This document shows positions 12,103 through 23,259 of a DNA stretch of 64,000 nucleotides, piece by piece. The notes beneath the pieces are model-generated. The model did not search any database and was not told the DNA's origin. It saw only the letters and a list, made by a program, of their open reading frames with translations. The stretch is from assembly GCA_020543525.1 (NCBI GenBank), contig JAHYIO010000039.1, positions 496,001-560,000 on the forward strand. The letters run 5' to 3'. The first letter of the stretch is position 1; every line of letters begins with the position of its first letter. A program made the translations under genes and the position numbers. This DNA is from Coriolopsis trogii. Taxonomy: Eukaryota; Basidiomycota; Agaricomycetes; Polyporales; Polyporaceae.

Positions 12103-12617
12103 CGAGGGCACTTCGAAGACAAAGTGTTGCTTTTCTGGCTGTCTCGCTATCTTTGGTTGTCTGGCAGGAACGTGTTGTCTCAATACTCTCCTTGGCTTGA
12201 ACTCTTACGGTATCGTCGATGGTGACAAGTTTGATCGCGCCGTTCTCCCTCCCTCCAACGACGCCTAGGTCGCTGTCGTTGACGGTCGAGTGCTATTGAA
12301 GTCGAGACTTCCTGGTAAGCAATCACCAAAGTGTTGTGACAGTCAACAATATCGTGATTGTCGTCGTAGGGGGGGCGAGGAGGTGGTGATGGTCGAGACG
12401 TTCAAGGAGGTTGGAGAGAAAGACGTGCGCTGAGACACGCGACGCGGCCATTTGCAGGCGCGTCGCACGTGACCCACGCGTCCCCGCGCCTCTACGCGGC
12501 GCCTATACCCCTCAGCGCTGCATCGTCTTCGCCAGCATCGCGGACTGCGGAGTCGTAGACCCCTGCCCGCTGCCATCCATCTACGTACACAAGTCCACAA
12601 GGCCAAATCAGCTCGAC
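12103..12617. promoter_or_regulatory. Divergent intergenic region of MRE11 and the transporter
   Basis: About 0.5 kb separates the two oppositely transcribed genes, so both promoters should lie here. I see no obvious TATA box. Frames around 12411-12923 plus have no family motif and are likely non-coding or leader sequence. Confidence 0.4.
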
Positions 12618-14095
12618 ATGGCACACCCTTCGTCGCATCAACAGCAGCCATCGCGAGCGTTAGTGGTGAGTACACTGGCGGTGGACAATGGACAGTCTGC
12701 GTCGCTCACAGGATATGACAGGCGGGCACGGTTTCCTTCTATTTGGTGGCTGCATTGGCCGTACGTATTCTTGCGACGTGCGGGACGAGCAGAGCTGACG
12801 AGGAGCGGATACGCCCGGCGCACGGTTAGATGGTCATGGCGTGAGTGTTCCACCTTGCTCGTAAACGCTCCTCGTCTTAGGCGGATGCACCAATCTGCAC
12901 GGTTGTTGTATGCGCTAAGATGAGTCTGAAGTTTCCAGGGGTACTGACTATATGCGCAGAAACAAATGGGTTTTAAACACGACAGACACGCCCCTATTCT
13001 TCTTGCTCTCGCAGCTCATCATCGCTGTCGTGCTGTTCCTCCTTGCCCATACCGCAGGCCTTCTTCAGCTGCCTCTGCAACTAGACATGCAAGTGTGCAA
13101 AGGACTGATACCCATGGTTGGCCTGAACGTAGTCGGGCTCAGGTGCGCAAATCTACTACATATCATATCTTCGTCGCTGACATGGTTCCGTACATACAGC
13201 TTTAGCAACTATACCCTCAAATATGTCGATGCCTCCTTCTATCAAGTCGCCCGCGGTATGGTATTACCATTCACCGTCTGTACTTCAGCCGTCCTCCTCC
13301 ATGCCCGTCCCTCCCTCCTTATCCTCGCTGCATGCGGTGTCGTTACTATCGGCTTTTTTGTCGGTGTATTCCTGGATGGCACCGAAGTGTCACTTGTTGG
13401 CATCGTCTTCGGCGTCCTCAGTTCCATGATCACAGCCCTCCACTCTGTCGTCATCAAAAAGAGTCTTGAAGTGGTGCATGGGAGCGCCCTACACCTCTCG
13501 TGGTACACGAACCTACTTAGCGCTGTCCTCCTCGCCCCTATCCTGGTGCTTGTGGGCGAGCTTCCTGGGGTCATGTCGCTCCTCTTTGGACCGAACAAAA
13601 GCCTCCCTGGTGAAATGAGCACGCTGTCCACTTTCGTCATGGGATCGATCATAACCGTGTGTACAAAGCTCTGTTTCGTGTTGTAGCTGCTCACCTTAGG
13701 CACCATTCAGGGAATGTTCGGGTTCCTCATGAGCGTCGCGAGCTTGATGTCTATCAAGGTCACTTCGCCCATCACTCACATGGTATCCTCGGCCGTGCGT
13801 GGTGTAGCCGCCTCCCTTCTCGGAATGTGGCTCTTCCATGATGTGATCACTCAGTACGTCCCCCACTTCTCTTCGCTCCAGTTCCACGGAGCGTCACACG
13901 TTGACCTATGTTTTGTATAGGGGTCGCGCCTCGTCAATTGCTATCATCCTCCTCGGCTCCATCTGGTACACATGGATCAAGCACGTCGAATCCCAGCCGT
14001 CCAAGTACGAGCCGGTCCCGCTCGACGAGATGGAAGAAGGGAAAGTAAACGGCCACGCTCACCGCCACTCGCAGGGACGGGATGCGCGCGATTGA
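12618..14095 (+). CDS. Nucleotide-sugar/TPT-family transporter (GDP-fucose transporter-like)
   Basis: A multi-pass Golgi or ER membrane transporter of the drug/metabolite superfamily, triose-phosphate-translocator branch. After splicing the protein reads MAHPSSHQQQPSRALV, AGTVSFYLVAALAMVMANKW, FFLLSQLIIAVVLFLLAHTA, then SFSNYTLKYVDASFYQVARG, the diagnostic KVTSPITHMVSSAVRGVAAS and GRASSIAIILLGSIWYTWIK, ending at 14095 with a cytosolic tail. The KVTSPxTHM...AVRG segment and the GRxxSIAIIL motif are close to SLC35C1-type GDP-sugar transporters. About eight to ten membrane helices. Seven exons; two are very small (around 12708-12760 and 12830-12840). One intron near 13660 must end at CACCATTCAG to keep SIITGMFGFLM in frame. 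The substrate (GDP-fucose, another nucleotide sugar or a sugar phosphate) is inference. Confidence 0.85.
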
Positions 14096-15490
14096 AGACC
14101 CGTTGGAATTCTACGCAACTACGCGTTCGCGCGGTCACACACTATCTACTGTCTCGAAAGCTGGATGGCCACAATTACAGTATTGAATCGAGGTCTGCTA
14201 ATATATAGATGTTGACTGGTGTTGAGCCCATGCGGACAGATAAAGCGACAACGTCGCCAGCGGTTGTTCCTATTCTTGCCTATTCGCGGTAGGAACCAGT
14301 GTCATATACACATGTCTGATAATGTGGAACAACGCAGAACACTCCTCGTGACTAGGATGTAAGTGCGAATTTCTTTACATCTTCGGGCTTACGGATGCTC
14401 GCCCACAGACTCGAAACCCTGCATAGAGGCGATGATTTGGAAGGCGACTCGCACACGTTCATCTTATAGCATCCCCATAGGGTCCGAACCACAATGTACG
14501 GATACCTGACAACACATGATAGATCCAGTGGGGACGGTTGATCCACTTGGCATATCAAGGAGGCTATCTCGTGCAACGTAGCACCGATCGCAGTAAGTAC
14601 GATCAGTGTGGGAAGTGCATTGTATGCCAGTACCACGTCGGGTAGGTTCACGCACTCATTGGGCATCTTCGAAGATGTTCGGTACTGCTCCTGAAGAGAA
14701 CTTTGCACGCGACGACTGTTCTACTTCTACGAAGACAATGGCCACCCCTCGTGGTACAGCTCGATGTGTATCGTCGTTGAGCTTTTTGACGTGCTGCGTA
14801 CATATTGGAATTGGGCTGATAGATGGTGTCCCAGATCACACAATATGCCTCATCAGTCATGGTGCATCAGCTCCGCCGCTGGTCATTCGACAGTGGCTGC
14901 AACAGCCTCATTCGTTGAAGTCCTCCTTGGGCATTGTACACGTAAATGTTTCTCCCGATGCAGCGAGCAGACGATCAGCGCGGACTCTCCCAGCTATCCA
15001 TTGTTACCGGAGTCGAAGAGCTCAAACGTCACGCGCCAATCAACAGCTTACTGCGACCAATTCTTGCTGGACACTCGTACTACTGCAACCGTGAAGGAAA
15101 TGTCGTTGTCATCAGATACTGGACGTCTACGACAATTATGTTCACGGCACAGCAGGATGATAGTAGTCGAGCAGTTGTCATTTGTGACAGGCGTAGGAGA
15201 TGGTCGATCCGGTGGGTAAAATGTCCGACCCTTTACTGTACGCCGTTGCTCACTGCACCCAAGCAGACCTATGAATTCATCTATTGCTCCCTTGATTGAC
15301 CCCGCGCTTCTGACAAGAAGTACTTGTTCCTGAGTTCCGCCAGGTGGGGTCCTGATGTTGTTCGACAACTCGACCCCCTCTACATCTCTACATTGCGTTT
15401 TTCTGTGTTCTGGATATAAGGGACAATGAATGTGTAGAGCTTCATCCCTTCAGTTCTCTTCTTCTACCCACTCCCTTCGGTTTTTTCGAC
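14096..15490. other. 1.4-kb spacer before sedolisin 2
   Basis: No gene that I can support. Open frames on both strands (for example 14606-15094 plus) lack motifs and mirror each other, as random frames do. The last 100 nt before 15491 carry a weak TATA-like GATATAAGG near 15413 and a CT-rich tract, consistent with the promoter of the sedolisin gene. Confidence 0.4.
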
Positions 15491-17948
15491 ATGCTCGCAG
15501 CCGGCCTGCTTTCTTCTATTTTCTTCGGGGTCGCTTTTGGCAGGCCGATGTCTGACCCCCATGCGCTTGTCAGGCGTAGTCAGCGTGCTGCTGCGCCCCC
15601 CGGCTTCGTCGAGAGTGGCCCTTCCGCGGGCGCCGTCCTCCGGCTTTCCATCGCTCTTCCACAGAGCAACATGTCCGGTCTCCACGCAGCGCTATACGAT
15701 GTGAGCGATCCGGCTAGCGCGAACTATGGCAAGCACCTCTCTTTGGAGCAGGTAGGCTGACCTTGCAATTGTCATACCGAGCGAGACTCATTGGCTCTTC
15801 AGGTCGCGACGTACGTCGCCCCGAAGGCAGAGAGTGTCGAGGCCGTTACGAACTGGTTGAAGAAGAACGGCATCACGCCGACGAACGCCACCGCCTCCGG
15901 GGACATGCTGACGATCCACGTTCCGGTAGAGAAGGCGAACGCTCTCATGGCCGCAAATTATACGACCTTCATTCACGAGCAGACCAACACGACTATGCTC
16001 CGCACCCTATCGTACTCCCTACCTCAGTCGTTGAGCGACCATATTGATTTTGTCTATCCTACGACACAGTGAGTTGCTGTCTGGCTTCGACTATGTCCTG
16101 ACGCTGATACATATGTTGTAGTTTTCTCCCGCCAGCGTCGAAGTCGAAGAGCATGTACATTCGCAAAGCTAGGGTTGAACCCCTGGTACAGGCCAACAGG
16201 AAGCGGGACAACGTTCCTGTTGAATGTGCAGACCAAATTACGCCGAGCTGTCTGCAGGCCTTGTATAACATTCCGACCGATCCGGCCACAGCTCCAGGGA
16301 ACAACCTCGTTGTCTCCGGTTTCGGCCCTGATTTCCCAGCCCCAGCCGATCTTCAGGTAGGAACTACCTCGACGAATGTACCAATATATGCTGATCGCAT
16401 CTAGTCCTTCATGACGCAAGCCCGTGGCGACAATCCCGACTTGGCCAATGAGTCGTTTAATTTTGTCTCCATCAACGGCTTCCAGCTGGGCCCACAAGGC
16501 ACTGACGAAGCGGTGAGCAGAGTAGGACGCATACGTACCGATGTACCGTACTGATGTCGTCTCAGAGCCTGGACATTCAGTACACAGTCGGCGTTGCTAC
16601 CAACGTGCCCATCACGTATCTGAGTCTCGGAAACACTCAAATTGATGCAGGAGACACTGTGGACCAGCTGAACTTCCTTCTGCAGCAAGACTCTGCCCCA
16701 CTTGTGCTCTCCACCAGCTACGACGCGGCAGAAGCAGCGGTCGACGAGGCAACCGCTCAGCTCTTTGTGTACGTCAAGGATCCATGCTGTCGCGTCGTGC
16801 TCGCTCACGTGTATCATCTTCTCAGTCGTCTCTGCGACGCGTACGCGCAGCTCGGTGCACGCGGCACGTCTCTAATATTCGCTTCGGGAGATGCAGGCGT
16901 CGCAGGTGGAAATAGTGCCGCCCCAACCTGTCTGACAAACGGCGCGTTCTTGCCAACGTTCCCGTCCACATGTCCCTTGTGAGTCCGCTTCTGACTGTTA
17001 CGAATGCTCCCCTTGTCTGACCGTCCGTCCTTCACCATCAATTCCATCAGCGTTACCTCCGTGGGAGGGACGACGGGCATCGCACCCGAAGTGGTCGCGA
17101 CACTCTCATCTGGGGGGTTCTCGAACGTCTTCGACCGCCCCGCGTACCAAGACGCAGCAGTGCAAGGCTACCTCGCCGCACTCGGCGACACCAACGCGGG
17201 TTTGTTCAACCCCAACGGACGCGCGTTCCCGGACGTCGCGATGCAAGCCCAGAACTACGGCGTTGTGATAAACGGCCAGGTGCTCAAGGTGGACGGCACG
17301 AGCGCCGCGACGCCCGTCTTCGCGAGCGTCATCGCGCTCCTCAACGACAGGCTTCTCAACGCGGGCAAGAGCCCGCTCGGGTTCTTGAACCCGCTCCTGT
17401 ACTCGGGTGGGCTCAGCGCGGCCTTCAACGATGTGACGCAGGGGAGCAACCAAGGATGCACGGCCGACACGAGCGGATTCCCGGCGACGCAAGGGTGGGA
17501 TGCGGTACGTGTGCTCCATACTCGTGCGCGTTCGAAAGACGCTGACGACCTGCTGTTGTAGGCGACCGGGCTCGGGAGTGTAGACTTTGGCAGGTTCCTG
17601 GCCGCCATCTCGCAGGACGGCGGCAACGTCCCCGCCGATCCGGACCCGACTTCTTCAGCGGCGCTGCTGACGCCAATACAGACGCAGACGCAGACGGGAG
17701 TCCCGAGCCAAACTCAGAGTCAAGCGCAGACGGCAGTGCCTACACAGTCGCAAACCCAAAGCGCTGAGCAGGTTGAGACTCCGTCGACTGGCACCGCGAC
17801 ATCGACCGGAACCACGACGGACCCCTCGTCTGCTACGAGTCCGGATGCGACGGGATCCAAGGGCAACGGGGCGAGTGCCTTACAGGGAATTTCCGCGGCG
17901 TTTTGGCTTGCTGCACTCTTGTCTTTCGTCTCGTCGGTGCCGCTCTAG
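15491..17948 (+). CDS. Sedolisin (S53 family), copy 2, with predicted GPI anchor
   Basis: A secreted serine-carboxyl protease. It starts MLAAGLLSSIFFGVAFGRPM, a signal peptide, with the pro-domain motif GLHAALYDVSDPASANYGKH shared almost exactly with copy 1. Catalytic positions: Glu and Asp in GTDEA/SLDIQY across an intron, Asp in IFASGDAGVAGG, and Ser in DGTSAATPVFASVIALLNDR, where the usual SGTSxS is DGTSAA. About eight short introns. Following the ATGLGSVDFGRFL end of the protease domain is a Gln/Ser/Thr-rich spacer (many TQ and SQ repeats) and a hydrophobic C-terminus (FWLAALLSFVSSVPL) after small residues, the usual form of a fungal GPI signal, so the mature enzyme is probably held at the cell surface. 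Copy 1 lacks this tail. It is convergent with small-protein copies at 18058-18402 and 18832-19320. Confidence 0.88.
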
Positions 17949-18057
17949 CCTTTACATCCATGTATTGCGTCTTCACTGTGGTTCGCCAGCCCGTGAACTG
18001 TTTTCATGCGGGATGGATTGCACGAGACCTACATGATTGATCATTCGAAAGGTATAC

Positions 18058-18402
18058 GGAGTCCAACACGATAACTTCAAGGCGGCGCTGCAGGTACGGG
18101 GGTGTGGCGGAATTCGCTGTGTATTATATCGGGAATGTGAAGATGGTGGGGAGCTTCATATCCGCCAGTTCTTTGCGTTTCTGTGTTGGTGACATTGCTG
18201 CCACTTTCTCGGCGCCTTCAATCTCCTCGAGTAGGATGTTGGACCCTTTCTAAACGCAATCGTCGTCCAAGATGATCCCGAATGCGTGTTTGGGATGGGG
18301 ACCCTGGACTACCCTAGGCCTTCTGCTGACCCGGCGAGTGAACTGTGTTTGGGGCATTGCGTCCGAAGCTGCGTTGTTGGCGGCTGTATTTGAGGTAGTC
18401 AT
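18058..18402 (-). pseudogene. Truncated copy 2 of the small-protein family
   Basis: From the ATG at 18402 (MTTSNTAANNAASDAMPQTQ) the reading follows the intact copies through FTRRVSRRPRVVQGPHPKHA and IILDDDC, then meets a stop at 18250-18252 where the others have Ile-Glu/Asp-Lys-Trp. Similarity continues beyond the stop (GAEKVAAMSPTQKRKELADM), then breaks by frameshift, and ends near 18058, so roughly the last 50 codons are missing. It lies 430 nt downstream of the intact copy 18832-19320 on the same strand, a tandem duplicate. The decay is clear from the stop, the frameshift and the missing end together. Confidence 0.8.
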
Positions 18403-18589
18403 TGGAGTAGTCTTGAGACTGAACAATCGCTGCAGTTCTCAGACGGATGCGAACTGGTGCGCAGAGTGAGGAGGCATCGCACCCCGACGTTATGGTGCAA
18501 CGTATCGTCGTCGAAGTTGGGCAACATAATCCCACCCACCGTAACCAGTGCATTCACCCCCTCACACGCATCGAATCGAGTTGTAATGC

Positions 18590-18831
18590 TAGTGAGATTC
18601 CGTATGACGTGCTATGATACAGAGTGTGGATGGATACGAAGTGGCTAGGAGCGTAAACCAAATGGAAGACGTTAGCTACAGTCAGTCAGTGAAGTGGAAG
18701 ACGGAGCGCACGCAATCGAAGATGAAGGACTAGCCTGAGGTACGAATATTGCGCACTAGTAGAGGACACCCTCGTAGACCTCGATGAGCGATGAGCTCGA
18801 GAATTGCAAAGACCGGGTGGAACATAACGCA
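18590..18831. repeat. Duplicated 3' flank of small-protein copy 3
   Basis: The 240 nt beyond the stop of the 18832-19320 gene align with 23940-24202 beyond the stop of the 24203-24688 gene: shared blocks include GACGTGCTATGATACA / GACATGCTATGATACA, and matching GTTAGC-ACAGTCAGT and GATGAAGGACTAGC segments. The homology shows that a segment longer than the coding frame was duplicated. 18403-18589 holds nothing else I can name. Confidence 0.6.
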
Positions 18832-19320
18832 CTATTCCTCTGCGCACACCTGATACCACTTCGCTCCCTGACGTTTGATACCGAGGAACTGCTTGACAGC
18901 TCTGATGTCCTCTAGGGTGATCGGCGCGTCAAAGCAAGATTGCGAGCTGTCGTCCTTGAAGACAAAGAGAAACTTCGACTGGCTCGGGTCCAACAGGATA
19001 AGGTGGCGCGGTAGATAGGGGATGTGGCGGAATTTACTGTAGACGATATCGGGAAGTGTAGAGATGGTGGGATATTTCATGTCCGCCAGTTCCTTGCGCT
19101 TCTCCTCTGGTGACATCGCTGCCACCTTCTCAGCGCCTTCTAGCCGCTCGAGTAGAATGGGGGACCATTTATCGATGCAATCGTCGTCCAAAATGACACC
19201 CAACGCGTGTTTGAGACGGGGACCCTGGACTACCCTAGGCCTTCTGCTGACCCGGCGAGTTGACTGCGTGTGAGGCGTTGTGTCTGGAGCGTTGTTGGTG
19301 GTTGTACTTGAGGTAGGCAT
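18832..19320 (-). CDS. Small-protein family, copy 3 (intact, unknown function)
   Basis: An intronless frame of 162 codons plus stop starting MPTSSTTTNNAPDTTP. I do not recognise the family. Conserved with the paralogues are a basic segment (RRVSRRPRVVQGPRLKHALG), an acidic DDDC motif, KVAAMSPEEKRKELADMK, the aromatic stretch YSKFRHIPYLPRHLILLD, FLFVFKDDSSQSCFDAPIT and the C-terminal FLGIKRQGAKW. There is no signal peptide or membrane segment, so a soluble protein is likely; the basic segment could bind nucleic acid, which is speculation. I use the ATG at 19320; the frame is open further upstream to 19359 but without an ATG. The pogo-type transposon begins 48 nt upstream of this ATG, so its promoter may be disrupted or supplied by the element. 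Confidence 0.65.
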   Translation of the reverse strand: MPTSSTTTNNAPDTTPHTQSTRRVSRRPRVVQGPRLKHALGVILDDDCIDKWSPILLERLEGAEKVAAMSPEEKRKELADMKYPTISTLPDIVYSKFRHIPYLPRHLILLDPSQSKFLFVFKDDSSQSCFDAPITLEDIRAVKQFLGIKRQGAKWYQVCAEE

Positions 19321-19368
19321 TGCAGCAGCCTTGATGCGTTCAATTGGTGTGAGAGTCACTGTCAGATA

Positions 19369-19394
19369 CAGTCTTGTACCGGTCCTCGTGACAC
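19369..19394 (+). repeat. Left terminal inverted repeat of the pogo/Fot1-type element
   Basis: 26 bp, an exact reverse complement of 22313-22338, preceded by TA at 19367-19368. Confidence 0.95.
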
Positions 19395-19862
19395 GGTGGC
19401 TCCTCGTGACACTTGGCCATTTCCCGCTCTTATGTTCATAATTCCTATCTACAAACTACTGAATCAACCTTGTATCTCCTCCCGCTTGTATAGGATGGCA
19501 TATTCAGGACGAATATATGTTAAAAGCGATCATGCTGACGATGTTTACATCAAAATACGCAGAAATTGAAAATATGTGGTTGATGATTAGCCGAGAAGTG
19601 GCAATATTGTGCTCATCTCCTTACCGAAAGTTGTGGGATATGTTTGGTTTGAACATCACCTCTCATAATCATTATCGGTTGCATGGCGAGCATGCAAGGG
19701 GCACGTCAATTTGGGAGGTGTTTAGTGCCACAGTCAAATAGACGCACAATGTCACGGAGCGGCGTGATTTCCCAATTGGGTTAGGTATACCAGACTCCTA
19801 GAATTTGGGCCACTTTGGCGCACGCATAGGCGCTGAATGCGTATCAACTCCTCTACTTCACT

Positions 19863-22076
19863 ATGCCTGGCCGTGCTAAATCCAAAACTCTACAGGCTCA
19901 GATTCATTCCGAATTCAAGGAGAAGTGGACTATGATCGCAGCCGACCGGTACAATGCAGAGCGGACGAGTGGCAAATCGGGCACCTTGAAAGGTGTGAGA
20001 ACAATCTGTCAAGAAGTCATGGAAGAATGTCTCCGTGAGACGAAGAAGGAGGTTACACTGGTGCCGTACACAGTGCTGCAAAGGGCGAAGGGAAGGCAGA
20101 GCATGCGGGATTTCAATGCAGGAAAGCGGTGGCTAGAACCTGGTGAGGAAGAAGCAGTCGTTACGTTCGCCATCGACACCGCGCGCCGTGGTTTCCCCCT
20201 CACCCACAAACGCCTCAAAGATCATGTTGACACCATTCTCCGCGGACACCTCGGAAAGGACTTTCCCGATGGAGGAGTTGGGGAACAATGGACGCGTCGC
20301 TTTGTCGAGCGACACCACGAGAAGCTTCAGCCATATTGGACCCGCTCCCTTGACCATTCTCGTGCACGAGCTGTCAATCCTGAGAACAATCACGCATACT
20401 TCGACCTGCTGGAGGAGGTTCTGAATGGGATGGATGGTGAAGAGCCAATTGCACCCGACTGCATTTACGGCATGGACGAGACAGGAATTCAATTGGGCCT
20501 GGGAGGGAAAGAGCGCGTCATTGGGGTGGCAGGTGAGAAGGTGCAGTACCAACAACAGAGTGGCACGCGCGAGAACATCACTGTCCTTGTCACTATCTGC
20601 GGGGATGGATCGTCGATTCCGCCAGCCGTAATCTTCAAGGGAGAAGCGTATCATACTAGCTGGAAGCAAAATAATCCCCTTCACGCCTCGTACGTGCTCA
20701 CTATCTGCTGATATTCTGCTGCTAATAGTTCATATTCATACAGGCTTGGCTATTCAAAGAAAGGATACACGGACGGCGAGATTGGCGTCGAGTGGATCAA
20801 GCAATTCGACGCAGCCACACAAGACAAGGCCGCTGGTCGACGTCGGCTTTTGCTCGTCGATGGTCACGCCTCGCACTACACTCATGAATTTCTAACATAC
20901 GCTGTTGAGCATCACATCCATGTTTTGTGTTACCCGTCGCATTCTACCCACATCTACCAAGGCTTGGACGTTGTCGTGTTCAGCCCTCTCAAGCAGGCCT
21001 GGGGACACGCACTACGTGACTTCGAGAAGAAGGGCATCAAGGTCAAGAAGTCAAACTTCCTTGAAGTCTATGCGCAGGCACACATCAAAGCTCTCACTCC
21101 ACAGAATATCAAGACTGCGTTCCGAAAGACAGGGGTCGTTCCGTTCAATCGAGAGGTGGTCACTACTGCTATGATGGCCCCCAGCCTTGAGTCGTCAACA
21201 CGCGCCTCCCTTCCCTTCCCACAAGCCAGTCCCATCCGTCATATGTCACAGCTACTATCAGAGGAGCTTCAGCGTCGCATAACTGCGGTAGCTCCCATTC
21301 CCTCTGCATCCACATCCAGCACCCCTCGTACACCATCACGCAGTAATGTCCGAGATGTACTCACCGGCACCCATGCAGCCTTCCTCATCTCTCCCTCTCC
21401 TCTCCCACTCAACCAACGCCTTCCCCGCTACATACCCTCCACCATCTCTCCCCACCTCGAACGGTACAAGGAGTTGCTTGACCAAGAACCGGCAACCGCT
21501 GCAGAGAACGAGCTTCAGGCAGCCTTGCAAGCTAGTGTTGCCCGGGACAATGCACGCAAACGGGCAATGGTTGAAATGCAGGCTTCAACGGTCTTGCAGA
21601 CCTTGTATGTGGAGCGGGTGCAGGAGCGGGCAGAGGGGCAGATTGCGGAAAAGGAGAAGGTGAAGAAGAAAAGGAAGATCGTTGCGGATGGTAAACCAAG
21701 ATTACTCACCAGCGTGGCATTCATCACAATGATCACCGACATCGAGGCCGAGCAGCAGCGCGAAAACGAAGCCAAAGAGTCCCGAAAGGATGCCAGAGAG
21801 AAACACCATAGAGAGCTCGAAGATTGGAAGAAGCACGAGAAGGAGCGGAAGGAGAGGAATAAGCGGAGGAGGGAGGAGTTTGTTAGTGAGAAGGTGGCAT
21901 GGGACACAGAGTGTAGACAGGCTCGGGCAGAGAGACGGCAGCCACATGGTGTGCGGCCAAAGTTGGATCTTGAGTCGCCAATTCCGAGGCCAAAGCTGGG
22001 CCTCACAGTAGCGGAGGGGGATGGGGAGGAGGAAGAGTTGGAGGGAGACAACGACAATGGCTCCGATGCCGAGTAG
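19863..22076 (+). CDS. Transposase, DDE superfamily (pogo/Fot1 type, DD35D)
   Basis: It catalyses cut-and-paste movement of the surrounding element. One 54-nt intron (20690-20743) joins the exons to give 719 residues. The N-terminal part (to about residue 160) carries the helix-turn-helix/CENP-B-like DNA-binding region (GTLKGVRTICQEVMEECLRE and GGVGEQWTRRFVERHHEKLQ). The catalytic Asp residues are at about 205 (IYGMDETGIQLG), 315 (LLLVDGHASHY) and 351 (THIYQGLDVVVFSPLK), with 35 residues between the second and third, as in Fot1-like enzymes. The C-terminal third is Ser/Pro-rich, then strongly charged and coiled-coil-like (many RK and EE pairs), ending in an acidic tail. No internal stop or frameshift, so it is likely functional. 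Confidence 0.92.
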
Positions 22077-22312
22077 ATCTAGACGCGCATGCCCCCGATA
22101 TGGCAATTGAGGGCGTGATGTGACCTGTCTCGAGGACTCACCGTACACTGATAAGCCACTTTCGACATATACACACAAGATATACATCCACAGCCCACTG
22201 TCGGCCTCCAATTCATCATAGATACAATGTATAGATATACAGTGATCATCCTACCTACTTAGTTTACTACCAGAACCCGAGTGCGACATGCGAGGCGCGC
22301 TGAAATATTTCG

Positions 22313-22338
22313 GTGTCACGAGGACCGGTACAAGACTG
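22313..22338 (-). repeat. Right terminal inverted repeat of the pogo/Fot1-type element
   Basis: 26 bp, an exact reverse complement of 19369-19394, followed by TA at 22339-22340. Confidence 0.95.
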
Positions 22339-22340
22339 TA

Positions 22341-23259
22341 GATGCGGACTGGTAGCAGAGTAACGAGTTCAAATGAACGGTTAACTTGGCGCTCAGCGGA
22401 AACACGTCAAGTCACACTCACGTGACTGTCCGAGTTTTTCCACACGGCGACGATGGCCTCAAGGTCACGACGATTCCACTGCAGTCTCAGGCTGACTACT
22501 AGGATAAAACCCTCTTGGTGTAAAGCGGCGAGCGAGAAGCTCAACTCAGCTTCATACAGTACCATGCATATTCAGTGTCTTCTCGCGCATGGAAAGGAGG
22601 GACCGCGGTTCGTCCGCCGTGGCGTGGCAATCATCAATCCGGCCCACTGACATCCCAACGTATGGAGCTGTGCGCTTTTCCTCTTCTGATTTCCCATTAT
22701 CCCAAATGCTGACAGTGCTCAGTGTAAGATTTGCGGCCAGAAGCCACCGCAAAAAGCCGAGTCGAATGCACGGTAGCTGTGCTCACGACGTGGCACCTGC
22801 CGCATCTCCGTAAATAACGGCACCGTCGATTTGCCACACTTTGGATAACGAAGATATGCCTCAGGTACGCACCTTGGTATCGACGTGCTCGATGTAGATT
22901 TTTCTGACATGATCGCCCTAGCCAAGGCGACCACACAATGCAAACTACGGCGCTCTCAAAGCGCCCTACGTGATAGTATTCAGACTCGTCTTCTGGTTTC
23001 TCTCAGCAGCAGACAGGCACGCAGAGCCTTCACATAAATTCATCGTTCGAAGTGTCCTAACAGATTCAGTGACCGGTCGCAATTTCCATTGCCAAGATCT
23101 GATGCATAACCCCGTATCAGCATGTACTGGCGGTATCGTTCGACTACATGAGTTTCCAACCGCCCTAACACTCGATATACAGAAGCTGTCAAGACTTGCG
23201 ATCTTATGTGGTCAACAACCGGCCGCTCTCATCAAGCATGACCTTCCTGTTCATCACTG
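22341..23259. other. Spacer between the transposon and the sedolisin remnant
   Basis: No supported gene. Short frames on both strands have no motif. The right part leads into the truncated 5' edge of sedolisin copy 3 without recognisable upstream exons. Confidence 0.4.

Larger units (their letters stand above)
19369..22338 (+). mobile_element. Complete pogo/Fot1-type DNA transposon
   Basis: A 2970-bp element bounded by perfect 26-bp terminal inverted repeats (beginning CAGTCTTGTACCGGTCCTCG) and flanked on both sides by TA, the target duplication typical of Tc1/mariner-pogo elements. A second, shorter copy of the TIR motif (TCCTCGTGACAC) lies just inside the left end near 19400, a possible extra transposase site. 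It encodes one transposase (19863-22076). The perfect TIRs and open transposase suggest recent insertion or current activity. Confidence 0.92.
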
